A stretch of DNA of 64,000 nt from Reichenbachiella faecimaris (GCF_900176375.1 NZ_FWYF01000001.1:372001-436000), one strand, 5' to 3'; numbered from the stretch's first letter, positions 44,134-53,552 are shown. Numbers and translations are program-made. Notes: generated from the letters alone by a model not told the origin.

Positions 44134-45314
44134 GAGTTGATGGAATTATAGATTTTAGATTGGTTAGCCAGAATCTTGGTAAAGCCCTTAACATCTTCTC
44201 CAGACCAGCCATTGTTCATTTCTCCATACTGTCCAAACTCTGACTTCATCAAGTCTTTATCAGACGTAATACCTACTACTTCAAAACGATAAGGAGCCAA
44301 TTTTACAGTAACTGTACCCGTCACATTCTTTTGGGTGCTTTCTAAAAATACCTCAATATCTCGCATGACAGGATCCAGGAATTGGCCTTCGTGCAGTAGC
44401 ATCCCATACCAATTGGCTAACTGCTCTTTCCAGTGCTGTTGCCACTTGGTCAATACATGTTTTTCTAAAGTGTGGTGTGATTTCAGAATGATCACAGGCG
44501 CAGCGGCCTCAAAACCTACTCGTCCTTTGATTCCAATAATGGTGTCACCTACGTGTACATCACGCCCAATTCCATATTTGGAAGCCCAATCATTCAGTTT
44601 AAAAATTGCATCAACTGAATCCAATTTATTTCCATTCAGCCCGACCAATTCACCCTTTTCAAATTGAAGTTCTACTACTTCACTGCCTTCCTTTTCTACT
44701 TGGCTGGGAAATGCACTTTCTGGCAAACCTAAATGAGAAGTCAAAGTCTCATCTCCACCTACTGAAGTTCCCCAAAGGCCTTTATTGATCGAGTATTTGG
44801 CTTTCTCCCACGAAATATTTACCCCCTTGGTGGCCAGATAATCAATTTCTTCTTGACGAGACAATTTATTGTCACGGATGGGTGTGATAATTTCTATATC
44901 CGGGCATATAATCTGAAAGATCAAATCAAAACGCACTTGATCATTGCCTGCACCTGTACTTCCGTGGGCAATATAATCTGCGCCCACTGACTTGGCGTAC
45001 TTCGCAATGGCTAGAGCTTGAAATGCTCTTTCTGCGCTTACAGACAATGGATACGTGTTGTTTTTCAACACATTACCATAAATTAAGTATTTCAAACATT
45101 TTTCGTAGAAACTGGAAGTCTCTTCTAAGCATTTGTGAGAATCCACGCCATAGGACATAGCTCTTTTCTCAGTTTCTTCAAGTTCTTTCTTGGAGAATCC
45201 ACCAGTGTTTACTATCACTGTGTGAACATCCAGTCCTTTATCCTTGAGATAGAACGCACAATAGGTAGTGTCCAAACCTCCACTAAATGCCAGTACTACT
45301 TTCTTATCACTCAT
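44130..45314 (-). CDS. argG: argininosuccinate synthase
   Basis: 394 residues. P-loop-like ATP motif VLAFSGGLDTTYCAFYL, then IAHGSTGAGNDQVRFDL and GTSVGGDETLTSHLG. It condenses citrulline and aspartate with ATP. The pathway works with N-acyl-citrulline until ArgE removes the acyl group, so ArgG acts after deacylation despite being an early operon gene. Overlaps the GNAT gene by 1 bp. Confidence 0.96.
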   Translation of the reverse strand: MSDKKVVLAFSGGLDTTYCAFYLKDKGLDVHTVIVNTGGFSKKELEETEKRAMSYGVDSHKCLEETSSFYEKCLKYLIYGNVLKNNTYPLSVSAERAFQALAIAKYAKSVGADYIAHGSTGAGNDQVRFDLIFQIICPDIEIITPIRDNKLSRQEEIDYLATKGVNISWEKAKYSINKGLWGTSVGGDETLTSHLGLPESAFPSQVEKEGSEVVELQFEKGELVGLNGNKLDSVDAIFKLNDWASKYGIGRDVHVGDTIIGIKGRVGFEAAAPVIILKSHHTLEKHVLTKWQQHWKEQLANWYGMLLHEGQFLDPVMRDIEVFLESTQKNVTGTVTVKLAPYRFEVVGITSDKDLMKSEFGQYGEMNNGWSGEDVKGFTKILANQSKIYNSINS

Positions 45315-45943
45315 TACTTTTTATTCAATTTTCTTTTGTTTTTAAAATTGGTCAGGCGTTGAAAACGCTTTGCAATTGACCCTTTTTGCTTTTCAGGTTC
45401 TTTCACCTGAGATTTTTCATCGAAAAGCATACCTGTACATAGGCAGTTGGCTCGATTGTTTCGTTCCAAAATGTCATGATTGGGGCAACTTTTGCAGCCA
45501 TTCCAAAAGGCATCATCTGTAGTCAACTCTGAGAACGTCACTGGACGATAACCCAACTCATAGTTGATTTTCAGTACTGCTAAACTGGTGGTAATACCAA
45601 ATAGCTTAGTCCCAGGGAATTTCTCTCTAGAGAGTTCTAGAATTTTCTTTTTGATTGTTTTAGCCAGTCCTATATTTCGAAATTTTTCACTGACTACCAA
45701 TCCCGAATTGGCCACATACTGCTTGTCTTGCCAGGTTTCTATATAACAAAAACCTGCCAGCTCACCAGCATAAGAAGCGATTACAGCCTGACCAGATTCG
45801 ATTTTCTTTCGAATGTAATCAGGTTCTCTTTTTGCGATACCAGTTCCACGTGCCTTAGCAGCAGACTCTATCAGATCACAAATTTCCTGAGCATATTTGA
45901 TATGCTCTATGGTTGCGTATTGCACATCCACGTTCATAACCAA
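45314..45943 (-). CDS. GNAT acetyltransferase, candidate N-acylglutamate synthase
   Basis: 209 residues; ATG 45937 (third residue) is an alternative start. GNAT fold with acyl-CoA pyrophosphate-loop segment LVVSEKFRNIGLAKTIKKK. Four Cys in CKSC (150, 153) and CLC (167, 169) near the C-terminus look like a zinc knuckle, followed by a Lys-rich tail. It is the first gene of the arginine operon and no other ArgA/ArgJ is present, so it may catalyse acylation of glutamate. Acetyl versus succinyl is undetermined. Confidence 0.85.
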   Translation of the reverse strand: MVMNVDVQYATIEHIKYAQEICDLIESAAKARGTGIAKREPDYIRKKIESGQAVIASYAGELAGFCYIETWQDKQYVANSGLVVSEKFRNIGLAKTIKKKILELSREKFPGTKLFGITTSLAVLKINYELGYRPVTFSELTTDDAFWNGCKSCPNHDILERNNRANCLCTGMLFDEKSQVKEPEKQKGSIAKRFQRLTNFKNKRKLNKK

Positions 45944-45992
45944 TGAACTTTAATGGTTTAAATAATATATTTTGAAATAATGTTGGAATTCA

Positions 45993-46060
45993 GGTTACCG
46001 CATAGGCAACCCAGTATTAGCAGACCCCTACGGGCCTGTTGTTCCTCCTAGGTGCAGGAG
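45993..46060 (-). promoter_or_regulatory. hairpin cluster in the arginine operon leader
   Basis: Read on the minus strand, three hairpins follow each other. They are CTCCT/AGGAG (46060-46045), CAGGCCC-GUAG-GGGUCUG with one G-U pair (46038-46021), and GGTTGCC/GGTAACC with one mismatch (46011-45993). The first two overlap the Arg codons of the leader ORF, so a stalled ribosome would change folding. No T-run follows, so a classical terminator is not visible; the switch could act on translation or on Rho access. Confidence 0.4.
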
Positions 46061-46100
46061 TAGCAGTGATGAAAGCGATATGTACTTGCGTATTGTTCAT
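46017..46100 (-). CDS. candidate arginine leader peptide (27 aa)
   Basis: ATG at 46100 opens a 27-codon frame ending TAA at 46017, 73 bp upstream of the first gene of the arginine operon. The middle reads TATPAPRRNNRPVG, with three AGG Arg codons within five residues. Bacteroidota amino-acid operons are known to use such leader peptides. The ORF is short and could be chance, but both its place and its Arg cluster fit attenuation by arginyl-tRNA level. Confidence 0.5.
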   Translation of the reverse strand: MNNTQVHIAFITATPAPRRNNRPVGVC

Positions 46101-46230
46101 CTTAGTTTTACAAAGAAAGCCAAAGGATTTATTAACACGCAATCTTTTGTTTTGATTTTTAATAAATCATGAAATATTTAGAGATCATCTAAAATATCGA
46201 CTGAATATTGAACGATTTGCAATGAGTTAG

Positions 46231-47211
46231 CTACACTATCTGCTGCTGAAGTATGTTCTTCTCTACTTCAGTAGAGAAATATGCTGAGAAGATTTCCAAT
46301 TTACTGAGCTGGTTCTTTAAAAATTCCTGATGACTTTCAGACTCAGGGTTGAACGGCCTATGTGCTAAAGCTGCCTTAATTTTACTCCACTCTTTTAAGA
46401 TCTTTCTGATCTGATCTGAAAAATAAGTCAACTGGAATTTATTCCAAATATAATCTTCTGCCATCTCACTGGGATGAATCATATCGGTCTTGTAAAAACG
46501 ATAATCTCTAAGATCATCCATCATCATTTCATAAGCAGGAAAATAATCCACCTGATCCTCTTCTTGAGACCACTCATGACAAAGTACTCGAAGTAGCGAT
46601 TTACTTAGTTGATTTTCAGCAATTCCGTCCTTGATGTGTCGTACTGGACTTACAGTAAAAACAAAGTGAATGGAAGGGTTGATCTCATTCAGTTTAGTCT
46701 TCAGTTTGCTGAAACCTACCTTCATTTCTTCTAATGTCAGTAAGCGTTTTATAAAATTTTTCTGAGGTATTTTATGACAATTGGCGACCACTTCACCACT
46801 CTCTTTCCATTCGTACACATAGGCTGTACCTAATGTAACAAACACCACCTTTGCTTCAGACAAATACGTTGAGAGCTCCTTTATTTTCAGCTTCAGTACT
46901 GTTTCAAGTGTTTTTTTATCTCTTCCTGTAAATTGAGAATGAAAGTCCAAATGAAACCACTGTCGTCCTATTTCAATAAATTTATGTTCATCCAATGACT
47001 CCTGACCCAACAATTTGAATATTGAAATTGGATTATAAACCGTTCCTAATGGATTGACCAATGAAGGAAACTTATTCTCTTGCAATCTCAATCCTATGTT
47101 TTCCGAAAAGCATGATCCTATCGTCAAGAGTTTGCTATCAAAACCAATCTGTGGTTGAGAAGGTTTCGGATGAAGTTCTGTTCGGAAATTATTCGCATTA
47201 TGGATAATCAT
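46231..47211 (-). CDS. GSCFA domain protein
   Basis: 326 residues. The name-giving motif GSCFSENIG is at ~32-40 (LLTIGSCFSENIGLRL), followed by VNPLGTVYNPISIFKLL, VTLGTAYVYEWKESG, FVFTVSPVRHIKDG and FYKTDMIHPSEMAEDYIW. The Ser-Asp-His pattern is like SGNH/GDSL hydrolases, so a deacetylase or esterase role is plausible but unproven. It is followed (gene order) by the arginine operon, with the leader region in between. Confidence 0.9.
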   Translation of the reverse strand: MIIHNANNFRTELHPKPSQPQIGFDSKLLTIGSCFSENIGLRLQENKFPSLVNPLGTVYNPISIFKLLGQESLDEHKFIEIGRQWFHLDFHSQFTGRDKKTLETVLKLKIKELSTYLSEAKVVFVTLGTAYVYEWKESGEVVANCHKIPQKNFIKRLLTLEEMKVGFSKLKTKLNEINPSIHFVFTVSPVRHIKDGIAENQLSKSLLRVLCHEWSQEEDQVDYFPAYEMMMDDLRDYRFYKTDMIHPSEMAEDYIWNKFQLTYFSDQIRKILKEWSKIKAALAHRPFNPESESHQEFLKNQLSKLEIFSAYFSTEVEKNILQQQIV

Positions 47212-47253
47212 GCATCAAAGATAGGCTATAATGCATTTCAATTTGCAGAACAC

Positions 47254-47335
47254 AAAAAGCCCCTAGAATTAGGGACAGTTCTTCAAATGTTCTTCATGAA
47301 AAAACCAGAAACACTCCTGAGAGTATTTCTGGTTT
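47254..47335 (-). terminator. tandem terminators downstream of the chitinase gene
   Basis: On the minus strand the first structure is a 15-bp stem (47335-47302, arms AAACCAGAAA.../...TTCTGGTTT with one G-U pair) followed by T6. The second is CCCTA/TAGGG followed by GCTTTTT (47274-47254). Both lie between the chitinase stop and the GSCFA start. Confidence 0.85.
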
Positions 47336-47382
47336 AAAAACACCTACTGACTCATTAGAATTAGTGGTTCCTGTAAGTCAGT

Positions 47383-50300
47383 TTATTTTTTAATCAATCG
47401 ATAAGTAGTGATCTCATCCCCAATCCCAAGTCTAAAAAGGTACAATCCTTTAGGTAGCTGGTCTGAATCCCATGTCACTTTGTGACTGCCTAAGCCAAAT
47501 GATTCATTGTTTACCAAATCTACCACCTTCGCCCCTATTTGATTGTACACGGACAAAATCACCTTACCTTCCTGTCTAAGAGTAAAAGAGAGATTGACTT
47601 CATCATTAAACGGATTTGGATAGCATACTAAAGCGTCCATTTCTTCCTTGAAAATGGTCTCGTCCAAACTTTCAGGCTGATTTAAACTTCTGGCACTCGT
47701 AGCGCCCAAAGCATCCAAATATGTCCTGTGATTGTTTGAATACTCGAAATTGTTGTACTCATCCCAATTGATAGACCAAGTCATCAGGCCTCTGAAGTTT
47801 GGATAGCCTGAAGGATTAACCAAGGTATAATTTCCACCATAGGGAATGCCTTTCACCAAATAATCCAATGCTTGATGCACAGTGGCTGGCGTGGTATATC
47901 CACCACCAGCGGCCTGAGGCGAAGCAGGAAGTCCTATTGCCACTTGATCCTGCCGCAATGCTGGGAATCCTGTCGCATGACCAGGCACTGGAAATCCTTG
48001 TAAAAGCATTTCAGCCATAGCCACCTGAAAATCAGCAGTGCCTTGTTGATAGCATGGACTATTTTGTCCTAAGCCCAACATACATCCAGTATTGTAGTGC
48101 TGGACATGTATGTAATTCAGACGATCCTTGAAGGCATAAATCACAGGTAAATATGCGCCCGCTCCTCCACCATAATTATTGAGTCCACCCTGTACGTAGA
48201 GCGTTTCAGGTGCAGCAGTAAGAATCAACCCAGCTCCAAAATGGCTAAGAATCGTTTGCGTACCATTGATGAAATTAACAATTTTAGGGCTCGTTGGATT
48301 ACGGAAATCAGTATCCCCTGCATTAAGTGAGAGGGAGCTGCCTTCTAAATCTATATCTAGTCCATCAAAGCCATATTCTGTTATGATATTGATCATAGAA
48401 CTGCTATAAGCTTGTGCATCAGCTGCATCATCTAAATGTATGGCACCATTGGCTCCTCCTAATGATATCAGTACTTTCTTACCCTGGCTCTGTAGTGCTG
48501 CCACATCGTTTTTAAATTCCTGTACTGTAGGGTATATAGAATGGTCTGGTGTAAAGACCATAGTGGAACCCAATTGTGTTGACGGCTCGGCGAAAGATAT
48601 ATTAATTACATCCCACTTATCAGATATTTCACTAAGCCTCATGCCACCTGCTCCATTGATGAAATTATGCCAATAACCTACCAAAACACGGTCAGGTAAG
48701 TCTCCAGTTGGAGGAGTAACTGTACCAACTGTAATGTTCACTTGGGCTGATTCCGCAGAAGCGTTTTCATTGTCAGTCGCCTTGACCATCAACTGATGAT
48801 TGCCATCAGTAGACGTCCATGAGAAGCTATATGGCGAGGATAAATCTTCTCCTATTTTTGACCCATTTACATAGAATTCAACCGTTGCAATAGAACCATC
48901 TGTATCGGACGCAGTTGCTTGAATATTCACAACAGCGCCAGAATTAAAATTAGTACCAGCAGTAGGTGAAGAAATTGAAACCTCTGGGCTCTCATTTTCG
49001 GAAGGATTGGTTCCGCAATCACCCAAGTCATTCCAAGCATCTTGCCAATGTGCTCCTACGCCTGGTTCATAAGCCCAGGCACTACCATTGCACCATCCAC
49101 TAAACGGATAGTCCTTGCACTGGTATTTTTTACCACCATTTTGCACTTCGCTCCCAGCTGCATAACCACCATCTTCTTGATATTGAGGTGAATCACATTC
49201 TCCACCACCATCTACAGTGACTGTAATGCTGATCGCGTCTGATGTAGTTGTGGCATTTTCATTATCCGTTGCCACAGCAGTCAAGGCAAAACTTCCTTCC
49301 GTACTCGTCCAGTCAATGCTATAAGGTGCAGATGTGTCCTCACCAATTTTTGCTCCAGCCAAGAAAAATTCAACTTTTGACACTGTTCCGTCTGCATCAC
49401 TAGCATCAGCAGTGATAGACACTAAATCTCCTTCTACATAGCTCGAACCATCTGTTGGGGCTGTAATGCTCACTACTGGAGGAACATTGCTTCCAGTTGC
49501 ACTTACTGAGATGCTAACTGGCAAAGAAGTAGTGCTGGCACCTTGATCGTCTGTAGCTGCTGTAGTCAGTGAGTAATTGCCAGCCAAAAAGGATTGTGAG
49601 AACTCATAAGGAGCTGCATTATCATCTCCCACTTTGCTACCATCAACAAAAAATTCTACCAAAACAATCGATCCATCTGAATCTGTAGCGCTTGCTTCTA
49701 TTGCAATGGACCCTTCACTGAAGGAAGCATTATTAGCTGGGCTTGTAATGGATACTGATGGCGATTGATTTTGTGGGTCACCACATGGCCCTATTTCCAA
49801 CCAATGTGCATACTGACCATTGTTTGTCGAAGGGTTATTTCCTTGTGTCCAATAATTGGCCTGATAAAGCGTACCATTGTGAGATACTTGATCTCCTCCA
49901 TGATATACTGTAGTAGGATCCCAAGCAGCCACTGAACAAGAACTTGGTGTAGTCGCATTCACAGACACCTGATCAGACGCAGTCAGTGCATCATTATCAG
50001 TTGCAGTTACCACTATAGAATATGATCCATCCGCAGCAGGTGTCCAACTGGCTGTATAGTTCGAACCGTTCAATGTGCCTGCATAATCTTGTCCATTCAC
50101 TGTAAAAACAATACTTGCAATAGTTCCATCACTATCTGAAGCCGTGGCTGTCAATGTAAGGGCTGTACCCGTAGTCAACTCAGCGCCCGACAAAGGATTC
50201 GTCATACTCACTTGTGGAGCCATGCCAACTGTACTATCAGAAACACTTACCATTACAGCCAAGGAGGTTCCTGTTGCCCCTTCATTGTCCGTTGCCTTTG

Positions 50301-52092
50301 CAGTTAGAGAGTAATCTCCTAATGTGGCATTAGTCCACAAATAGCTATAAGGGGAAGAATTGTCCTCTCCCAATTTATTCCCATTCGCATAAAATTCTAC
50401 TTTGGTGACTGTGCCATCTGCATCAGCAGCATCAGCATTCAATGAAATTGATTCACCAATTTGATAAGAAGCACCATTTTGTGGGTTGGTTAGGGAGGCA
50501 GTAGGTGGTTGATTTAGGGGGTTGCTTCCATCTGCGAAAACTTCGTTTATGGTATTAATTAACTCTGAGCTTACATTAGACCAACGTTTCAGTTTGGTTC
50601 CAAAAGATTGCACTGTTCCGCTGATTTCCAAATCCCCATAAACCGTCCATACGATCGTTCCAGCTAAACTATTGTCAACTACATACTGAGCTTTTAGGCC
50701 AATAGATTGTTCATTATCATAGCTCAAGAAAAAGTTATCCTTGGTCAAATAAGGAACCTTGGCTTGATCATCCCAGTGCTCTATCCATCCGCTACTTGCC
50801 CCCAGAGCCTGTTGTTTGATGTAGTAATAATTAGGAGTGCCATCATATACCTCTCGTGGCCAATTGGTAAAATCAGCACAAGTCGTAATCGGCCCGTCTG
50901 GTTGTACCGTTTCATTGCGCTTGACAGTAGCTACATTCAAATCTGCAGCACCGTTTGTAATTACACCTCTCCCATAAAAAGCAGACCCCATATTTATCTT
51001 AGCTGCAGGAACGCCTATTCCGATCAAGCCCGTAAGTGTGCTGTGCCAGTTGAATTCTGGCGCCTCAGCTCCATCATAGGGATAAAGTGGTGAATTGTGT
51101 CCAGCAATGTTGGACCAGCCCCCATTATAATCATACGACATGATATTGAAATAGTCCATGGTCTGAGATAAAGCTGGCCAATCAAATCCTTGCAATTTTT
51201 GAACAGAAGCAGCAAAGGCAGCCGTAATTAGTTTGTCTGCTCCAATGGCTTCTCTGATTTCTTGAACCAGCAGGGTATAATTGGCATAATCTGCATTTGA
51301 ACCTGTGAAGTTCATACCCGCATAAGGCCCTGGGTACTCCCAGTCAAGATCAATGCCGTCAAAACCCATATTGATCAACTTTTGGCAATCAGCCACAAAA
51401 GCGGCCCGCTTTATAGGGTCAGCAGCCATTTCAGGGAAATGTTTACACATACTCCATCCGCCAATAGAAGCCATTACTTTGACCCCATTTTGATGAGCCA
51501 TCTCCAAAAGACCAGGTGCTCCTCCTTCTGTAGGTAAAGGCAGAGGAAGTGAACCTGAAAGTCCCCATGCAGGATGACTCCAAGAGTTGCCGCCTACTTC
51601 TACGACATAGCCATAAGACTCGGCTCTTGTTTTCACCTCTTCATTGATGTACTGAACTGCATCTAGCTGACCAAATAGGATATGGAAATCCCAGCTACTA
51701 TAAATGTCTGTAAATAGCAATTCACTAGGAGCCTGGACTTGGCCTTCTTGGTAGATGTTTTTATTTCTATGATCTCCACTATGTAATGACCCATCTTGGG
51801 CCACACCAAAAAAAGAATAGTTTAAAATGGTGTACTTGGAATAATCAATATTCATGTGTGTAAGAGCGCCTGCAGACGGCAAGCCAGCATTAGCGGCTTT
51901 CCATGCATCCCAGTTGGTGATGTACCCAATGATTTGCTTGGTATGATCTGATGTCGTTGCATTTCCTCCAGTGTTGACTTGAGCCTGAGCTGGATAAATA
52001 AACAAAAACTGCAATAATAAGTAAAAGGATAGTAGGTGCAGTCTGCGATAGACACACCACTTCCTGCTCATAATCTGATATGAGTGTTTCAT
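47383..52092 (-). CDS. chiA: two-domain GH18 chitinase with T9SS sorting domain (ChiA-type)
   Basis: 1569 residues. Signal peptide to ~38 (QAQ; Met8 is an alternative start). GH18 domain 1 at ~52-505 with FDGIDLDWE and catalytic Glu252. Five Ig-like (Big_7-type) domains at ~527-1125 hold two inserted chitin-binding modules: CBM5/12-like at ~718-770 (AAWDPTTVYHGGDQVSHNG) and a second Cys-rich one at ~965-1026. GH18 domain 2 at ~1132-1460 has FDGLDIDLE (Glu1250). A T9SS domain ends it (YPNPFNDEVNLSF). Layout and size resemble the secreted ChiA of Flavobacterium johnsoniae (~1570 residues), an endo/exo pair. Confidence 0.95.
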   Translation of the reverse strand: MKHSYQIMSRKWCVYRRLHLLSFYLLLQFLFIYPAQAQVNTGGNATTSDHTKQIIGYITNWDAWKAANAGLPSAGALTHMNIDYSKYTILNYSFFGVAQDGSLHSGDHRNKNIYQEGQVQAPSELLFTDIYSSWDFHILFGQLDAVQYINEEVKTRAESYGYVVEVGGNSWSHPAWGLSGSLPLPLPTEGGAPGLLEMAHQNGVKVMASIGGWSMCKHFPEMAADPIKRAAFVADCQKLINMGFDGIDLDWEYPGPYAGMNFTGSNADYANYTLLVQEIREAIGADKLITAAFAASVQKLQGFDWPALSQTMDYFNIMSYDYNGGWSNIAGHNSPLYPYDGAEAPEFNWHSTLTGLIGIGVPAAKINMGSAFYGRGVITNGAADLNVATVKRNETVQPDGPITTCADFTNWPREVYDGTPNYYYIKQQALGASSGWIEHWDDQAKVPYLTKDNFFLSYDNEQSIGLKAQYVVDNSLAGTIVWTVYGDLEISGTVQSFGTKLKRWSNVSSELINTINEVFADGSNPLNQPPTASLTNPQNGASYQIGESISLNADAADADGTVTKVEFYANGNKLGEDNSSPYSYLWTNATLGDYSLTAKATDNEGATGTSLAVMVSVSDSTVGMAPQVSMTNPLSGAELTTGTALTLTATASDSDGTIASIVFTVNGQDYAGTLNGSNYTASWTPAADGSYSIVVTATDNDALTASDQVSVNATTPSSCSVAAWDPTTVYHGGDQVSHNGTLYQANYWTQGNNPSTNNGQYAHWLEIGPCGDPQNQSPSVSITSPANNASFSEGSIAIEASATDSDGSIVLVEFFVDGSKVGDDNAAPYEFSQSFLAGNYSLTTAATDDQGASTTSLPVSISVSATGSNVPPVVSITAPTDGSSYVEGDLVSITADASDADGTVSKVEFFLAGAKIGEDTSAPYSIDWTSTEGSFALTAVATDNENATTTSDAISITVTVDGGGECDSPQYQEDGGYAAGSEVQNGGKKYQCKDYPFSGWCNGSAWAYEPGVGAHWQDAWNDLGDCGTNPSENESPEVSISSPTAGTNFNSGAVVNIQATASDTDGSIATVEFYVNGSKIGEDLSSPYSFSWTSTDGNHQLMVKATDNENASAESAQVNITVGTVTPPTGDLPDRVLVGYWHNFINGAGGMRLSEISDKWDVINISFAEPSTQLGSTMVFTPDHSIYPTVQEFKNDVAALQSQGKKVLISLGGANGAIHLDDAADAQAYSSSMINIITEYGFDGLDIDLEGSSLSLNAGDTDFRNPTSPKIVNFINGTQTILSHFGAGLILTAAPETLYVQGGLNNYGGGAGAYLPVIYAFKDRLNYIHVQHYNTGCMLGLGQNSPCYQQGTADFQVAMAEMLLQGFPVPGHATGFPALRQDQVAIGLPASPQAAGGGYTTPATVHQALDYLVKGIPYGGNYTLVNPSGYPNFRGLMTWSINWDEYNNFEYSNNHRTYLDALGATSARSLNQPESLDETIFKEEMDALVCYPNPFNDEVNLSFTLRQEGKVILSVYNQIGAKVVDLVNNESFGLGSHKVTWDSDQLPKGLYLFRLGIGDEITTYRLIKK

Positions 52093-52150
52093 AGTTAGTT
52101 AGTTTGGATATACAATTAATTTAAACTCGGTATGCGCTTACCATTTTAGA

Positions 52151-52189
52151 AGCTAAGTATTCCCTTATTGTTTCTGGAATTATTTAGCT
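52151..52189. promoter_or_regulatory. inverted repeat in the chitinase upstream region
   Basis: AGCTAAGTATTCC (52151-52163) and GGAATTATTTAGCT (52176-52189) form an imperfect inverted repeat with a 12-bp spacer, about 60-100 bp before the chitinase start. It could be an operator or an mRNA leader hairpin. The rest of the 342-bp gap (52093-52434) shows only the rplI terminator; I see no clear -7/-33 promoter or RNA gene in it. Confidence 0.35.
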
Positions 52190-52378
52190 CAATGGGATTC
52201 GGTTGTAGCGGAACTGCTAAAAAAACCGAAAAAGTCTTGCAAAATGGTTTTTATCTAGTGTTTTACCCTATTGAGCACTTATCAGATACTACTTGGAGTT
52301 AAAACAGGATCATAGTGATTGGATATTTGGTCTAAAATCGAATTCTTATCTCATTCGCATTTAGCCGTGTTAGGGCAC

Positions 52379-52411
52379 AAAAAAAGCGACACTATTTCTA
52401 GTGTCGCTTTT
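52379..52411 (-). terminator. terminator of the rpsF-rpsR-rplI operon
   Basis: Perfect 13-bp stem AAAAGCGACACTA/TAGTGTCGCTTTT with a TTTC loop; on the minus strand a T-run follows. About 24 bp after the rplI stop. Confidence 0.92.
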
Positions 52412-52434
52412 CGATATTTTAAGTTTGATATCGC

Positions 52435-52878
52435 TTACTCAGCTACTACATTGATGCTTACATCGTGCTGAACTTCTTTGTGTAAGTCCAAAGAAACTTT
52501 GTATTCTCCAACATTTTTCACTTGCGTATCAAAACTGATTTTCTTTCTGTCGATCTCAAAACCTTTAGCTGCTAAAGCATCAGAAACTTGCAATGCAGTA
52601 ATTGCACCAAAAATTTTGCCGCTTTCTCCAGCTTTAGTTCTGATCTCCAGTACTACGTCACCAATTGATTTAGCCAAATCTTCCGCATCTTGTCTAAGCT
52701 TCTCAGCTTTGTGAGCTGCTTGTCTGATGTTTTCAGCGATCATTTTTCTATTAGAAACGCTTGCTATAATGGCAAATCCTTGAGGGATCAAATAGTTTCT
52801 TCCGTACCCTGGCTTTACGTCTACTGTATCGTTCTTATAACCAAGGCCTTTGATATCTTCTTTCAATATAATTTCCAT
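52435..52878 (-). CDS. rplI: 50S ribosomal protein L9
   Basis: 147 residues. N-terminal domain with MEIILKEDIKGLGYKNDTV, VKPGYGRNYLIPQGFA and a connecting helix (QAAHKAEKLRQDAEDLAKSI). C-terminal rRNA-binding domain ends FDTQVKNVGEYKVSLDLHKEV. It binds 23S rRNA near the L1 stalk. Last gene of the operon, 9 bp after rpsR. Confidence 0.98.
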   Translation of the reverse strand: MEIILKEDIKGLGYKNDTVDVKPGYGRNYLIPQGFAIIASVSNRKMIAENIRQAAHKAEKLRQDAEDLAKSIGDVVLEIRTKAGESGKIFGAITALQVSDALAAKGFEIDRKKISFDTQVKNVGEYKVSLDLHKEVQHDVSINVVAE

Positions 52879-52887
52879 GTCCTTGTC

Positions 52888-53139
52888 TTATTTAAGTGAA
52901 TCAGTAACATAAGGCAACAACGCAAGGTGTCTCGCTCTTTTTACAGCTTGAGAAACTTTACCCTGAAATTTCTGGCTAGTACCAGTCAATCTTCTTGGTA
53001 AAATTTTACCTTGTTCGTTTACGAATTTCAAAAGGAAGTTGGCGTCTTTATAATCGATATACTTGATACCATTCTTCTTGAACCTACAGTATTTCTTCTT
53101 CTGGTCGGCTCTATTTATTGGCTCGTTTACTAGTGTCAT
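52888..53139 (-). CDS. rpsR: 30S ribosomal protein S18
   Basis: 83 residues: [35 protein letters not shown] and [16 protein letters not shown]. It forms a heterodimer with S6 on the 30S platform. In Bacteroidota, S18, S6 and S21 have been shown to hold the anti-Shine-Dalgarno tail of 16S rRNA, which fits the weak Shine-Dalgarno sites seen through this window. Overlaps rpsF by 4 bp. Confidence 0.98.
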   Translation of the reverse strand: MTLVNEPINRADQKKKYCRFKKNGIKYIDYKDANFLLKFVNEQGKILPRRLTGTSQKFQGKVSQAVKRARHLALLPYVTDSLK

Positions 53140-53492
53140 GATTTTGCCTCCTCTTTCTTTTTGTTAAATGCACCGCTCTTTCTTTTCACATTGTAAGCCA
53201 ATGCGTGCTTGTCCAATGCAGTAGTTAAGAATCTCAAGATCTTTTCGTCTCTTCTGTACTCAGTTTCAAGCGCATCCACAATAGTTTCTTCTGCTTCAAA
53301 CTCGAACAATTGATAAAATCCTGTTTTTTTGTGCTGAATCGGATAAGCTAATTTCTTAAGGCCCCAGTTTTCTTCATTGATGATTTTCGCACCATTGTCT
53401 ACTAGTACCTTCTTAAACTTTCCGACAGCATCCTTCATCTGATCATCAGACAAAACGGGAGTTAAAATGAATACCGTCTCGTAATTTTTCAT
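53136..53492 (-). CDS. rpsF: 30S ribosomal protein S6
   Basis: 118 residues: [39 protein letters not shown] and [20 protein letters not shown]. Longer Lys-rich tail ([12 protein letters not shown]) than the E. coli core. First gene of the rpsF-rpsR-rplI operon. An S6:S18-binding leader motif could be expected upstream; the ~120-bp leader has an inverted repeat but I could not identify that motif. Confidence 0.97.
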   Translation of the reverse strand: MKNYETVFILTPVLSDDQMKDAVGKFKKVLVDNGAKIINEENWGLKKLAYPIQHKKTGFYQLFEFEAEETIVDALETEYRRDEKILRFLTTALDKHALAYNVKRKSGAFNKKKEEAKS

Positions 53493-53552
53493 TATGAAAT
53501 ATTTAGTTTAAAAATTTTGAAGTGCAAAAGTAGAGAAAAGAGTCGAAAGTGA

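Noticed and set aside
45944-46230. tRNA or other structural RNA gene in the arginine leader region
   Set aside because: GC-rich hairpins exist but no cloverleaf or T-loop sequence; the hairpins fit a leader region.
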